From positions 1 to 36,029 of the forward strand of contig JALHPV010000038.1 of the NCBI GenBank assembly GCA_022842285.1: DNA of 36,029 nucleotides. Reading direction: 5' to 3'. Below, one piece after another: positions 14,484-23,454 of this stretch. The notes beneath the pieces were generated by a model that made no database searches, had not been told where the DNA came from, and saw only the letters and a list, made by a program, of their open reading frames with translations. This DNA comes from Kofleriaceae bacterium (GTDB lineage: Bacteria > Myxococcota_A > Polyangia > Haliangiales > Haliangiaceae). Each line of letters begins with the position of its first letter. The stretch's first letter is position 1. The translations under genes and the position numbers were made by a program.

Positions 14484-15578
14484 ATGCGCGTGCTGGCGTA
14501 CGTGTATCCGGGCTGGCATCCCATCGCCGAGCGCGACGAGTCGTTCTACCCGGGCTTCACCGAGTGGGACCTCCTCGAGCAGTGTCGGCCGCGCTTCGAG
14601 GGACACGCGCAGCCGAAGGTCCCGCTGTGGGGCCGCTACGACGACCGCGATCCGGTCGCGATGGGCCGGCGCCTGGCCGCGGCGCGCGATCACGGCATCG
14701 ACGGCATCGTCGTCGGGACCTTCTGGTGCCGGGGCAAGCGCGTGTTCGAGGATGCGCTCGACCTCGGCATCCTCGGTTCGCCCGAGGGGCAGACCCTACC
14801 GTTCGCCTGCATGTGGGCCAACCGCATGCCGCGCCGCGTGCTGCCGGTGAAGCGTGCGGATCTGCCGGTGATCGATCCGTCGCGGCTCGTCCCGACGGAC
14901 GTCGATGACTTCGTCGCGTTCGTGCGGCTGCTCGCCGAGCAGTACTTCACACGGCCGAACTACCTGCGCGTCGACGGGCGCGCGTACTTCTCGATCTTCG
15001 ACTCCACCTTCTTCGCGAGCGAGCTCGGCACGGACGGGGCCCGCGCCGCGATCACCGCCGCCCGGCAGATGCTGCGCTCCGGCGGGTTCCCCGAGCTGCA
15101 CCTCGCGGCCATCGAGCCCGCGGCCCACGTCATCGGCGAGATGAAGGGCCTGGGCTTCGACAGCGTCACGCACTACGTCTTCATGCCCGACTGGCGCGGC
15201 GAGTTTCTCCAGGACTACGCCGAGCGCAGTGCGCTCCGCGCCGCCGAGTGGCCCGAGGTCGCGGCCCGGGCCGGCCTGCCGTATCACCCGTCCGTCACGC
15301 CGGGCTGGGACGCATCGCCCCGCGCTGCCGACTTCGCCGAGCTCGGCCCCGAGCGCCCCGACAAGTACCCGTGGTCACCGGTCGTCGTCGGCGAGAGCCC
15401 CGCGCAGTTCCGGATCGCCCTCGAGCGTGCCCTCGCGTACGCCCAGGGCAACGGCGACCTCGTCTTCATCGCGTCGTTGAATGAATGGAGCGAGGGCCAC
15501 TACCTCGAGCCCGACTCCCGCTTCGGGATGGGCTGGCTCGAAGCCGTCCGGGCCGCCCGCTCCCACGTTGCCAGGTAG
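14484..15578 (+). CDS. WbsX-type glycan enzyme (GH99-like domain)
   Basis: 364 residues from the ATG at 14484; the open frame upstream of it overlaps the divergent PARG-like gene and is not used. The family marks of the WbsX/GH99-like domain (PF14307) are present in order: an early AYVYPGWHP, then GFTEWDLLEQCRPRFEGH, QPKVPLWGRYDDRDPVAMGRR in place of the usual LGYYDLRDPE, HGIDGIVVGTFWCRGKRVFE, LRVDGRAYFSIF, and the terminal NEWSEGHYLEPD. WbsX proteins occur in polysaccharide clusters and act on lipopolysaccharide or O-antigen glycans, and the GH99-like fold suggests a glycosidase-type mechanism. No signal peptide, so cytoplasmic action is expected. A thioredoxin-fold gene follows 15 bp later. 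Confidence 0.8.
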   Translation: MRVLAYVYPGWHPIAERDESFYPGFTEWDLLEQCRPRFEGHAQPKVPLWGRYDDRDPVAMGRRLAAARDHGIDGIVVGTFWCRGKRVFEDALDLGILGSPEGQTLPFACMWANRMPRRVLPVKRADLPVIDPSRLVPTDVDDFVAFVRLLAEQYFTRPNYLRVDGRAYFSIFDSTFFASELGTDGARAAITAARQMLRSGGFPELHLAAIEPAAHVIGEMKGLGFDSVTHYVFMPDWRGEFLQDYAERSALRAAEWPEVAARAGLPYHPSVTPGWDASPRAADFAELGPERPDKYPWSPVVVGESPAQFRIALERALAYAQGNGDLVFIASLNEWSEGHYLEPDSRFGMGWLEAVRAARSHVAR

Positions 15579-15593
15579 GTGCTAGGAGATCGC

Positions 15594-15914
15594 ATGGCCG
15601 ACGTGTACACGCCCGAGACCGTCACCCGCGAAGAGCTCGATGCCCTGCCGGGCGCGACGGTCGTGTCGTTCGGTACGAACTGGTGCTCGATCTGTCAGGG
15701 AGCACAGCCCCTCATCGACGAGGCATTCCGAGGCCACGAGACGGTACGTCACCTGAAGATCGAGGACGGCAAAGGTCGTCGCCTCGGCCGAACGTTCGGC
15801 GTCAAGCTCTGGCCGACGCTGATCGTGATGCGCGATGGTGTGGAGCTTGCGCGCGTCGTCCGCCCGAACAGTGCGCACGAGGTGCAAGCCGTCCTCGCGC
15901 ACATCGCAGACTGA
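15594..15914 (+). CDS. Thioredoxin-family protein
   Basis: 106 residues, with AGGAG at 15584-15588 before the ATG at 15594. The active site is NWCSICQ, Cys31 and Cys34 in a CxxC of unusual inner residues (CSIC instead of CGPC), and the conserved cis-Pro is Pro74 in KLWPTLIV. Length and layout match a single thioredoxin domain. The CSIC pair should change its redox potential relative to classical thioredoxin. There is no signal peptide, so it is cytoplasmic. It follows the WbsX-type gene by 15 bp. Downstream, 15915-16075 holds a short hairpin (GTCGCC-GTGC-GGCGAC at 15944-15959) without a T tract. Confidence 0.85.
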   Translation: MADVYTPETVTREELDALPGATVVSFGTNWCSICQGAQPLIDEAFRGHETVRHLKIEDGKGRRLGRTFGVKLWPTLIVMRDGVELARVVRPNSAHEVQAVLAHIAD

Positions 15915-16075
15915 GGCCTCGATCCCCGACGCTGTGGGGCAAAGTCGCCGTGCGGCGACGTCCCGATGTGGCGAGTGGGGTAGCCGGGGCTTGGTGTCCT
16001 CATGTCCCACATGCGGTCGGAACGCAGAGTTGCACGTGGCAAACCACGGTACGCGGCTTGCGATACAGTCGGGTC

Positions 16076-16486
16076 GTGCGGTTCCTCCTCCTCGCCTCGC
16101 TCGGCCTGCTCGGCTCGGCCGTCAGTGCTTTCGAAGCGCAGGCGTGTCCAGGTCGCACGGCGTGTCTCGCCCGCACCGCGGTGGTGACCCCGGCCGACGT
16201 CGAGACCGCGCAGATCGCCCGTCCCGCTCCGGTGATGCACCTGACGCTGCCGACGACGGTTCTGACCGACGGCTCGTCCGAGCTGCTGCAACTGTCCTTT
16301 GACCCGATGCCCGAGACCCAGCCGATCAAGCGCGACATGGCCTCGGTGTTCGCGGCCGCGTCGGCGAAGGTCGACCAGACGATGCCCTCGGTGCGGCGCC
16401 CCACGTACAACCTGATGGCCTCGCCGGTGATCGTCGCCGGCTCGTTCGACACCGTCCCGGGTGTCGGTGTCTCCGGCGCGTTCTAG
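16076..16486 (+). CDS. Small exported protein of unknown function
   Basis: 136 residues from a GTG at 16076. This start gives a clear signal peptide (VRFLLLASLGLLGSAVSAFEAQA, cleavage likely near residues 18-23), while the frame upstream looks like a shadow. The mature part has Cys residues in ACPGRTACLART, then VMHLTLPTTVL, a Ser/Thr-rich middle and a late PVIVAGSFDTVPGVGVSGAF. I do not recognise a family. Predicted periplasmic or secreted. The next gene begins 15 bp downstream on the same strand. Confidence 0.55.
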   Translation: MRFLLLASLGLLGSAVSAFEAQACPGRTACLARTAVVTPADVETAQIARPAPVMHLTLPTTVLTDGSSELLQLSFDPMPETQPIKRDMASVFAAASAKVDQTMPSVRRPTYNLMASPVIVAGSFDTVPGVGVSGAF

Positions 16487-16501
16487 CCCTACTATCGACG
16501 G

Positions 16502-17407
16502 GTGAAATCGATTCTCGAGTCCACGCCCGACATCGTGGACGTGCAGTGGGTGCGCGGCGCGAACGCCACCAGCGACGCCCCCGACCTCGTCATCGAGATC
16601 CCTCACGGCGCGACGCGCACCGCCGACTACGAGGCCGTCCGCGCGCTCCTCTCGAGCCCGCTCCCCGACGGGCTCGTCGACTTCTTCCACGTGAACACCG
16701 ACGCCGGCGCCCCCGAGCTCGGCGAGGCCGCCGCGCAGCTCTTCGTCGCCGCGCAGCCCACGCGCAGCGTCGCGATCCTGCGGTGCCGCATCCCGCGCAC
16801 GTTCATCGATTGCAACCGTCGCATCGATGCGAGCCCCGCCGAGTTCAAGGAGGGCAAGGTCACGCCGGGCCTGATGCCCTGGATCGTGACCGCCGAGGAT
16901 CGCGACCTCCTGCGCGGCCGCTACGAGCAATACGTGGCCGCCACGCGGAAGGCGTTCGCCGCGCTCACGCCCGCGGGCGCGATCCTCTTGCTGCATACGT
17001 ACGCGCCGCGCACGGTCAACGTCGAGGTCGACGCCGACATCGTCACGAATATCCGGCGTGCGTATCTCCCCGACGTCGTGCCCACGTGGCCGCTCCGTCC
17101 GGCGATCGACATCATCGCGACCGACATGGAGGGTAAGGACCACGCGCCCCCGGCGGTCGTCGGCAAGCTGCGCGCGCTCCTGGCCCCCGCCGGTATCGAG
17201 GTCGCGAACGGGACGACCTATCCGCTGCACCCGAGCACCCTCGCGTTCGATCACGTACAGCGCCGGCCGGGCAAGGCGTTGTGCATCGAAGTGCGGCGCG
17301 ACCTGCTCGCGGATCCGTTCGAGCCGTTCGCCCAGATGACGATCGGCGCCGACAAGGTCGCCCGGATTGCCCGGCCGCTCGCCGACGCGCTCGCCGCGTG
17401 GTTCTGA
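16502..17407 (+). CDS. N-formylglutamate amidohydrolase-like protein
   Basis: 301 residues, GTG start. The layout resembles the N-formylglutamate amidohydrolase family (PF05013): VIEIPHGATRT near residue 31 (His35 a likely zinc ligand), NTDAGAPELGEAAAQLF, then RIPRTFIDCNRRID with DCNR at 103-106, and ILLLHTYAPR (a second His ligand) at about 162-171. The family hydrolyses C-N bonds of formylated or acylated amino acids, using zinc. The real substrate here is open. It begins a plus-strand run of ten genes and is followed by a glycogen synthase gene 16 bp away. It could supply or recycle an amino acid for the ligases downstream. Confidence 0.6.
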   Translation: MKSILESTPDIVDVQWVRGANATSDAPDLVIEIPHGATRTADYEAVRALLSSPLPDGLVDFFHVNTDAGAPELGEAAAQLFVAAQPTRSVAILRCRIPRTFIDCNRRIDASPAEFKEGKVTPGLMPWIVTAEDRDLLRGRYEQYVAATRKAFAALTPAGAILLLHTYAPRTVNVEVDADIVTNIRRAYLPDVVPTWPLRPAIDIIATDMEGKDHAPPAVVGKLRALLAPAGIEVANGTTYPLHPSTLAFDHVQRRPGKALCIEVRRDLLADPFEPFAQMTIGADKVARIARPLADALAAWF

Positions 17408-17423
17408 TATCGTAGTTGTCTCC

Positions 17424-18863
17424 GTGAACGTGCTGTTCGTTGCGTCGGAGCTTGCTCCGTTCGCCAAGACCGGAGGGCTCGCCGATGTCATGGGTGCGCT
17501 GCCGGCAGCGCTCCATCGTAACGGCGTGAACGTACGGGTCGTGGTCCCGCTGTACGACACGATCGACCAGACGAAGTTCCACTTCGAGCGGGTCGTCCAC
17601 CGGATGGAGCTGAACCTCGGGCAGCACCGGTACGTTGCCCAGATCGTGAAGTCGACCCTCGAGGGGCCGCCGCTGTACTTCGTCCACTGCCCGGCGCTGT
17701 ACGCGCGGGGCCGCCTCTACACGAGCGACCAGGACGAGCATCGCCGCTTTCTCGCCCTCAGCTACGCGGCGCTCCAGCTCTGTGGGCACCTCGACTTCGC
17801 GCCCGACGTCGTCCACTGCCACGACTGGCAGGCGGCGCTCATCCCGATGCTCCTGAAGACGTTCGGGCAACAGGACCGGCGCCTGCGCCGCGCGAAGTCG
17901 CTCCTGACGATCCACAACCTGAACTACCAGGGCTCGTTCCACGCGATGACGGGGCCCGACACGAACCTCGACAACTTCACGCACCTGTTCCACCAGGATC
18001 TGCTGAAGCAGGACCGCATCAACTACATGCTGCAGGGCGTCCTCTTCGCCGACGGCATCTCGACGGTCAGCCCCACGTACGCGAAGGAGATCCAGACCGA
18101 GGCGCACGGCGCGGGGCTCGACGGGCTCCTGCGCCAGCGCACGTCGACGGTCGTCGGCATCCTGAACGGCGTCGACTACAACGAGTGGTCACCGGAGACG
18201 GACAAGCACATCGCCGCGCCCTTCTCGGCGCAGGACCTCGCCGGCAAGGAAGCGTGCAAGCAGGCGCTCCTCCAGCAGCTCGGGCTGCCGTACCGTCAGG
18301 GCGTGCCGGTCGTCGGCATCGTGTCCCGCCTCGTCTGGCAGAAGGGCTTCGATCTCGTCGGCGAGGTCATGCCCGGCATCCTCGCGCGGACGGGGTGTCA
18401 GCTCGTGGTGCTCGGTAGTGGCGAGCCGCCCATCGAGGAGATGTTCCGCCACCTCCAGCGGACGTTCCCGCGGCAGGTCTGCTTCTTCAACGGCTTCCAG
18501 AATCCGCTCGCCCACATGATCGAGGCGGGGGCGGACATGTTCGTGATGCCGTCGCGGTACGAGCCGTGTGGCCTGAACCAGATGTACAGCCTCCGCTACG
18601 GGACGGTGCCCATCGTCCACAAGACGGGCGGCCTCGCCGACACGGTCCAGCTCTGGAATCCCCGGTCGGGCCGGGGGACGGGCTTTCCGTTCGAGCACCA
18701 CGATGCCGCCGGCCTGCGCTGGGGCCTCGAGGCGGCCCTCTCCACCTACAAGGACCGCCGTCAGTGGGACCGTCTGGTCCAAAACGGTATGGCGCAAGAC
18801 TACGGTTGGGCTCAGCAGAGCAAGCTCTACGAGCTGGTGTACCAACGCCTCCTAACGAACTGA
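17424..18863 (+). CDS. glgA: Glycogen synthase (ADP-glucose), GT5 family
   Basis: 479 residues from a GTG at 17424. The N-terminal substrate motif is KTGGLADV at 15-22, and the C-terminal GT-B domain has PSRYEPCGLNQMYSLRYGTVPIVHKTGGLADTV. VHCHDWQAALIP, LLTIHNLNYQG and VGIVSRLVWQKGFDL are typical GlgA segments, and length matches the family (about 480). It transfers glucose from ADP-glucose (or UDP-glucose) to the non-reducing end of an alpha-1,4-glucan in the cytoplasm. No other glycogen gene is adjacent; instead it lies in a run with ATP-grasp and ligase genes. The 9-nt gap to the next gene suggests cotranscription. Confidence 0.92.
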   Translation: MNVLFVASELAPFAKTGGLADVMGALPAALHRNGVNVRVVVPLYDTIDQTKFHFERVVHRMELNLGQHRYVAQIVKSTLEGPPLYFVHCPALYARGRLYTSDQDEHRRFLALSYAALQLCGHLDFAPDVVHCHDWQAALIPMLLKTFGQQDRRLRRAKSLLTIHNLNYQGSFHAMTGPDTNLDNFTHLFHQDLLKQDRINYMLQGVLFADGISTVSPTYAKEIQTEAHGAGLDGLLRQRTSTVVGILNGVDYNEWSPETDKHIAAPFSAQDLAGKEACKQALLQQLGLPYRQGVPVVGIVSRLVWQKGFDLVGEVMPGILARTGCQLVVLGSGEPPIEEMFRHLQRTFPRQVCFFNGFQNPLAHMIEAGADMFVMPSRYEPCGLNQMYSLRYGTVPIVHKTGGLADTVQLWNPRSGRGTGFPFEHHDAAGLRWGLEAALSTYKDRRQWDRLVQNGMAQDYGWAQQSKLYELVYQRLLTN

Positions 18864-18872
18864 GAGCCCCCC

Positions 18873-20095
18873 ATGCACGTCTGCTTCATCGAGCCGCGGT
18901 TTCCCACGAACCAACGTCTGTTCGTCCAGGCGCTCGCCGAGATCGGCGCGACCGTCACGGCGATCGGCGAAGGGAGCAAGGCATCGCTCTCCGACGAGCA
19001 CAAGCACTGGCTGACCCACTACGAGGAGGTGGGGAACGTCACCGACCAGGCTCAGGTCCTGAACGCGGTGAAGACCATCTCGCGCGCGAAGACGATCGAT
19101 CGACTGGAAGCCACCGTCGAGGCGCACATCATGACGGCGGCCCACGTGCGCGAAGCCGCGGGGATCCCCGGGACGTCGTCGCGCACCGCGTTCCTCTGCC
19201 GCGACAAGCCGGCGATGAAGGAAGTGCTACGGGCGGGCGGGGTGCCGTGTGCGGCGTCGACGGCGGCCTCGTCGGCGGCCGAGGTGCGCGCCTTCGCCGA
19301 GCAAGTCGGCTACCCGCTGATCGTGAAGCCGCGCGATGGCGCGGGGGCGAGTGGCGCGTCGCGCGTCGACTCCGACGCCGAGCTCGAGGCGGCGCTGAAG
19401 GCCCTCCACGTCGACAAGGGCCGCTCCGTGGCCGTCGAGGAGTTCATCGAGGGCCACGAGGGCTTCTTCGACACGCTCACGCTGAGAGGGCAGGTCGTCC
19501 ACGAGTTCGCGACGCACTACTACCCGAACGTCCTCGAGGCGATGCGCACGCGGTGGATCTCGCCGCAGTTCATCCAGACGAACCGCATCGACTCCGCCCC
19601 CGGCTATGCCGAGGTGAAGCAGATGGGGCAGAAGGTCGTCACCCTCCTCGGCATCGAGACGAGCGCGACGCACATGGAGTGGTTCTCGGGGCCGAAGGGA
19701 CTGAAGTTCTCCGAGATCGGCTGCCGGCCGCCGGGCGTGCGCGCGTGGGACCTCTACAACGTCGGCAACGACATGGACCTCTACCGCGAGTGGGCGATGC
19801 TCATCGCCGCCGGTCGGCCGAGCAGCGCCCGTCGCGCCGTCTGGCCGCGGGCATCATTGCCCTGCGCCCGGATCGCGATGGCCGCATCTCGCACTACGAC
19901 GGGCTCGACGCGATTCGCAGCGCCTTCGGTCCGCACCTCATCGACTGGCACACGCCGGCGCCGGGCACACCCACGCAGGGCGTGGAGGCGGGCTACATGG
20001 CGAACGCGTGGATCCGCATGAAGCACGAGAACTACGATCACCTGCGCCACATGCTCGACGTCGTCGGGCGCACCGTGAAGGTTCGCGCGAACTAG
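18873..20095 (+). pseudogene. ATP-grasp ligase, interrupted by a frameshift
   Basis: The first frame from the ATG at 18873 carries the ATP-grasp core: YPLIVKPRDGAGASGASRV (Lys152 and the Gly loop), VAVEEFIEGHEGFFDTL, HMEWF and FSEIGCRPPG (Glu281, Arg285). After AMLIAAGRPSS at about 19824 this frame becomes unlike a protein. The family-like C-terminus continues in the frame one base back: RRLAAGIIALRPDRDG, then GYMANAWIRMKHENYDHL, ending at the TAG at 20093-20095. One base therefore appears missing between 19821 and 19830. There is no slippery heptamer there, so programmed frameshifting is unlikely; mutation or sequencing error is more likely. The full protein would have about 407 residues and join a carboxylate to an amine using ATP. 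The first frame alone would stop at 20021. Confidence 0.75.
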
Positions 20096-20096
20096 C

Positions 20097-21047
20097 ATGA
20101 CGAAAGCCTCGTCTCGCACCGTCGTCTTGCTGGGGCCCCAGAAGACGAATCCCGATGTCGGGTCCGCCCTCGCGGAGCTGGGCATCCGCGGGAAGGTCGC
20201 GCTCGTGATGGCGGGGTATCAGGAGCGGGAAGCCGAGGACGCGAAGATCGTCGAGGCGCTGGGCGTGCCGGTCGTCAACATGAAGCTCCACGCGCGCGCG
20301 TCGGAGCTGTTCGCGGGCGATGCCGAGTTCCGCGAGGCCTATCACGCGCGGCAGAACAAGCTGCGCAACATCCAGAGCTTCTATCGGGTGCGGCTCGAGA
20401 AGGCCGACGAGGCCGGCCGCATGATCAGCGTGCGGTACGTGGACCCGGATCTCCTCGAGCAGGAGGACAACATCTCCGTCGAGCAGCTCCGCCAGCTCGA
20501 TCATGATCACGCCGAGCGCTGTGCGGCGGTGCGGCTCGCGTTCGAGACGCAATGGAAACCGGAGCAGCGGCCCTCGGTGCAGAAGCACCGCCGGGAGCTC
20601 GCCGAGCTCGTCGACGGTACGCAGGCGATCGTGATCGCTGGTGGCCACGTCGCCTCGCTCCTGAATCGCCTCGATCTGTTCGACGCCCTCGGTCTCACGG
20701 CCCCCAAGCCGGTGATCGCCTGGGGGGCGGGGGCGATGGTGCTCGCCGATCAGGTCGTCCTCTTCCACGACTACCCGCCGTACGGCTCCGATATCGCCCA
20801 GGTCCTCGACGCAGGCTTCGGTCTCGCGCCCCGCCTGGTGGTGCTACCGGATATGGCCAAGCGGGTTCGCACCGACGACAAGTTCGCGATCGCCCGCTTC
20901 GCGCGTCGCATGGCGCCGGCGGCCTGCATCGGCCTCGATCCGGGGGCCCGGATCATCATCCAGCGTGGTCAGGTCACGTCGGCGCGTGTCAACCGCCTCG
21001 CTCCCAGCGGCGCGACCGAGACCGGCTGGAAGGGAACCTGGTCATGA
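20097..21047 (+). CDS. S51 peptidase/class I glutamine amidotransferase-like protein, nucleophile apparently lost
   Basis: 316 residues, starting one base after the ATP-grasp stop. Its C-terminal half resembles the alpha/beta fold of peptidase E, cyanophycinase and other S51-like proteins: AIVIAGGHVASLLNRLDLFDAL at about 177-198, then PVIAWGAGAMVLADQVVLFHDYPP. In S51 peptidases the elbow reads G-x-S-A-G-A; here it is WGAGAM (209-214), so the Ser is Gly. Hydrolysis by that mechanism is doubtful. The N-terminal part (residues 1-175) is helical and has VVLLGPQKTNPDVGSAL. It overlaps the next gene by ATGA. S51 enzymes cut peptides next to Asp, which fits a pathway that makes amino-acid conjugates, but the role here is an inference. 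Confidence 0.55.
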   Translation: MTKASSRTVVLLGPQKTNPDVGSALAELGIRGKVALVMAGYQEREAEDAKIVEALGVPVVNMKLHARASELFAGDAEFREAYHARQNKLRNIQSFYRVRLEKADEAGRMISVRYVDPDLLEQEDNISVEQLRQLDHDHAERCAAVRLAFETQWKPEQRPSVQKHRRELAELVDGTQAIVIAGGHVASLLNRLDLFDALGLTAPKPVIAWGAGAMVLADQVVLFHDYPPYGSDIAQVLDAGFGLAPRLVVLPDMAKRVRTDDKFAIARFARRMAPAACIGLDPGARIIIQRGQVTSARVNRLAPSGATETGWKGTWS

Positions 21048-22207
21048 GCCCGTCGAGCAAGACGGGCCCGATCAAGCCGCTCGCGATCACCGCCCTCGAA
21101 GGCGGGCCGCGGACCAAGGACGCGATCGACACGTTCTTCAAGAAGCACACGTTCCCGATCGTCGAGGGCTCGTACGTCACCGTCGTGTGGCGCGGGCAGG
21201 CCGACGCCGTTCACCTCAAGCACTGGGTGTTCGGGCTGCCGTCGTCGCAGCAGCTGAAGCGCGTCGACACGACCGACGTCTGGTACCTCACGCTTCAGAT
21301 CCCGGCGAATTCCCGCGTCGAGTACAAGCTCGAGGTCGTCCGCGACGGCAAGGGCCAGTGGATCCAGGATCCACTGAACGGCAGCTACGCGCGCGATCCG
21401 TTCGGCGCGAACTCGGTCGCGCACGGCAGTGGCTACCAGGTCCCGAGCTGGATCCACCACGATCCGGAATCGGTGCCCGGACGCGTCGACGAGATCATGT
21501 TCGACAGCAAGACGTTCGGCCGCCGTGGCTTCGGCGTCTACCTCCCGGCGCGGTTCCAGCCATCGCGCCGGCATCCGCTGCTGGTGGTCCACGACGGCCA
21601 CGACTACATGCGCTACGCGTCGCTCGGCACGGTGCTGGACAACCTGATCCACCGGCTCGAGGTGGCCGACGTGGTGGTGGTGCTGACCAGCTCGCCGAAT
21701 CGTCTCGGCGAGTACGCCGACGACGAACGCCACGCTCGCTTCCTCACCGAGGAGCTCGTTCCCTACGTCGAGCGCGTGTTCCAGCTCGACGCGCAGCCGC
21801 AGAGCCGGGCCCTGATGGGCGCGAGCTTCGGTGCGGTCGCGCCGCTGTCGCCGGCGGCGCGGTACCCGGGCTTCTACGGCCGCCTGTTGCTCCAATCAGG
21901 ATCGTTCGCCTTCACCGACATCGGCGACCGCAATCACCGCGGCCCGCTGTTCGATCCGGTGGTCGCCTTCGTGAACCGCTATCGCTCTGACCCCGAGCCG
22001 GTCAGCGAGCGCGTGTTCGTCAGCTGCGGCACCTACGAGTCGCTCATCTACGAGAACCGGTCGTTTGTCCCGGTGCTCGCTTCGACCGGCATGGATGTTC
22101 GCTATGTCGAGGCGCGCGACGGACACAACTGGGAGAACTGGCGCGACCGCCTGCGCGAAGGGCTGTCGTGGCTGATGCCTGGCCCCTTCCTCCACGTGTA
22201 CGAATAG
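21044..22207 (+). CDS. Esterase D/enterochelin esterase-like hydrolase with N-terminal E-set domain
   Basis: 387 residues, with the ATG at 21044 overlapping the preceding stop (ATGA). Residues of about 38-130 form an E-set/CBM48-like domain: VTVVWRG, then WVFGLP, DVWYLTLQIP and RVEYKLEVVRDGKGQWIQDP. The esterase domain (about 150-387) has a nucleophile Ser261 in MGASFGAVAP and a likely catalytic His in ARDGHNWENWRDRL, as in Fes- and esterase D-type enzymes (PF00756). No signal peptide, so it should act in the cytoplasm. The arrangement resembles Fes, which hydrolyses enterobactin. Here an ester or thioester product of the operon's ligases is a plausible substrate. Confidence 0.8.
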   Translation: MSPSSKTGPIKPLAITALEGGPRTKDAIDTFFKKHTFPIVEGSYVTVVWRGQADAVHLKHWVFGLPSSQQLKRVDTTDVWYLTLQIPANSRVEYKLEVVRDGKGQWIQDPLNGSYARDPFGANSVAHGSGYQVPSWIHHDPESVPGRVDEIMFDSKTFGRRGFGVYLPARFQPSRRHPLLVVHDGHDYMRYASLGTVLDNLIHRLEVADVVVVLTSSPNRLGEYADDERHARFLTEELVPYVERVFQLDAQPQSRALMGASFGAVAPLSPAARYPGFYGRLLLQSGSFAFTDIGDRNHRGPLFDPVVAFVNRYRSDPEPVSERVFVSCGTYESLIYENRSFVPVLASTGMDVRYVEARDGHNWENWRDRLREGLSWLMPGPFLHVYE

Positions 22208-22215
22208 GACTTCCC

Positions 22216-23454
22216 ATGGCCACCGTCACTCGCAAGATCGGACTCTCTCTCGGCGCGGACATCTGCTGGCCCATCTGCTACGAGCAGATCGTCGGCCGAC
22301 TGAACCTCGCCATCCCCCACGAGGGGAACACCGTCGGGGTCGAGGTCGAGCGCGTCTCGATCGAGCCGTTCGATCTGCGCCAGCCGTGCAAGTACGACAT
22401 GGTGCTCGATCGACTGACGCACTGGTATCACACGAGTCGCGAGTGGATCAAAAAGGCCATTCTCATGGATGGCCTCTACGTCCTGAACAACCCGTGGGCC
22501 GTGCAGTCCATGGAGAAGCACACGTCGTACGCGGCGATGATGCACCTCGGGATGCCCATCCCTGACACGTGGATGGTGCCGCCGAAGTCCTACGAGCCGT
22601 CCGCGGACCTCGCGCCGACGCTCAAGGCCTACGCGAAGCTGTTCGACCTCGGCGCCATCGGCAAGAAGATCGGCTACCCGCTCTTCATGAAGCCGTACGA
22701 CGGCGGTGGCTGGCGAGCCGTCTCGCGTATCGCCGACGAGCGCGCGCTCCGCACCAAGTACGAGGAGAGCGGCAAGACCGTCATGCACCTCCAGGGGGCG
22801 GTGAACCCGTTCGACAGCTTCGTGCGCTGCATCGGCCTCGGGCCGCAGACGCACCTCGTGAAGTACAACCCCGACGCGCCGCTGCATGATCGCTACACGC
22901 AGGACAAGGACTTCGTCTCCTCTGACGAAGCCAAGCTCCTCGAGGACACCTGCCTCACGATCAACTCGTTCTTCGGCTGGGACTTCAACTCGTGCGAGTC
23001 GCTCCGCAAGGAGGGCACCTGGTATCCGATCGACTTCGCGAACCCGTGCCCCGATTCGCAGGTCACGTCGCTGCACCGCCACTTCCCGTGGCTCGTGAAG
23101 GCGAACATCCGCTGGTCGATCTTCTGCGCGGTGACGAAGAAGAAGTTCCGCAAGACGCTCGACTGGGAGCCGTTCTACGAGATCGCCGCGACCGACGCGC
23201 CGTACCGCGACAAGCTGCGCCAGTACGCCGCCATCGCGCACCAGCGCTTCGAGACGGACCGCTTCGAGGAGTTCTGCGCGACGCACCTCGCGAACCTCGA
23301 CGAGGTGGCCTGGGAGTTCTTCGGCACGCCGGTGGCCCGCGCCGCCGTACGCGCCAAGGTCGCGGCGCTGTTCCCGGCGCACGAGATCGAACAATTCACC
23401 GAGCTATTCTGGAAGCGCATCCAGGCATGGCGTCAGGAGACGGCCCGTGGCTGA
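22216..23454 (+). CDS. ATP-grasp ligase (second)
   Basis: 412 residues from the ATG at 22216; an AGGA about 6 nt upstream supports this start. The ATP-grasp core is visible: YPLFMKPYDGGGWRAVSRI (KPYDGGGW at 159-166), then VRCIGLGPQTHLVKYNPDAPLHDRY and a late YPIDFANPCPD that may provide the metal ligands Asp and Asn. The N-terminal region has an early segment (GLSLGADICWPICYEQIVG) that could form the pre-ATP domain. The C-terminal 100 residues are helical. It is unlike the first ATP-grasp protein, so the pathway may have two distinct ligation steps. Its 3' end overlaps the next gene by 8 bp. Confidence 0.8.
   Translation: MATVTRKIGLSLGADICWPICYEQIVGRLNLAIPHEGNTVGVEVERVSIEPFDLRQPCKYDMVLDRLTHWYHTSREWIKKAILMDGLYVLNNPWAVQSMEKHTSYAAMMHLGMPIPDTWMVPPKSYEPSADLAPTLKAYAKLFDLGAIGKKIGYPLFMKPYDGGGWRAVSRIADERALRTKYEESGKTVMHLQGAVNPFDSFVRCIGLGPQTHLVKYNPDAPLHDRYTQDKDFVSSDEAKLLEDTCLTINSFFGWDFNSCESLRKEGTWYPIDFANPCPDSQVTSLHRHFPWLVKANIRWSIFCAVTKKKFRKTLDWEPFYEIAATDAPYRDKLRQYAAIAHQRFETDRFEEFCATHLANLDEVAWEFFGTPVARAAVRAKVAALFPAHEIEQFTELFWKRIQAWRQETARG

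Noticed and set aside
12442-14850. 802-codon plus-strand open frame over the PARG-like operon and the WbsX start
   Set aside because: It overlaps several supported genes in opposite or different frames and its product has no family features; explained by codon bias.
15749-17560. 603-codon minus-strand open frame opposite the N-formylglutamate amidohydrolase-like gene
   Set aside because: Shadow frame with repeated Arg/Gly/Asp composition, crossing three genes on the other strand.
19821-19830. Programmed ribosomal frameshift in the ATP-grasp gene
   Set aside because: No slippery heptamer or downstream stem-loop is visible at the switch point; a lost base is a simpler explanation.
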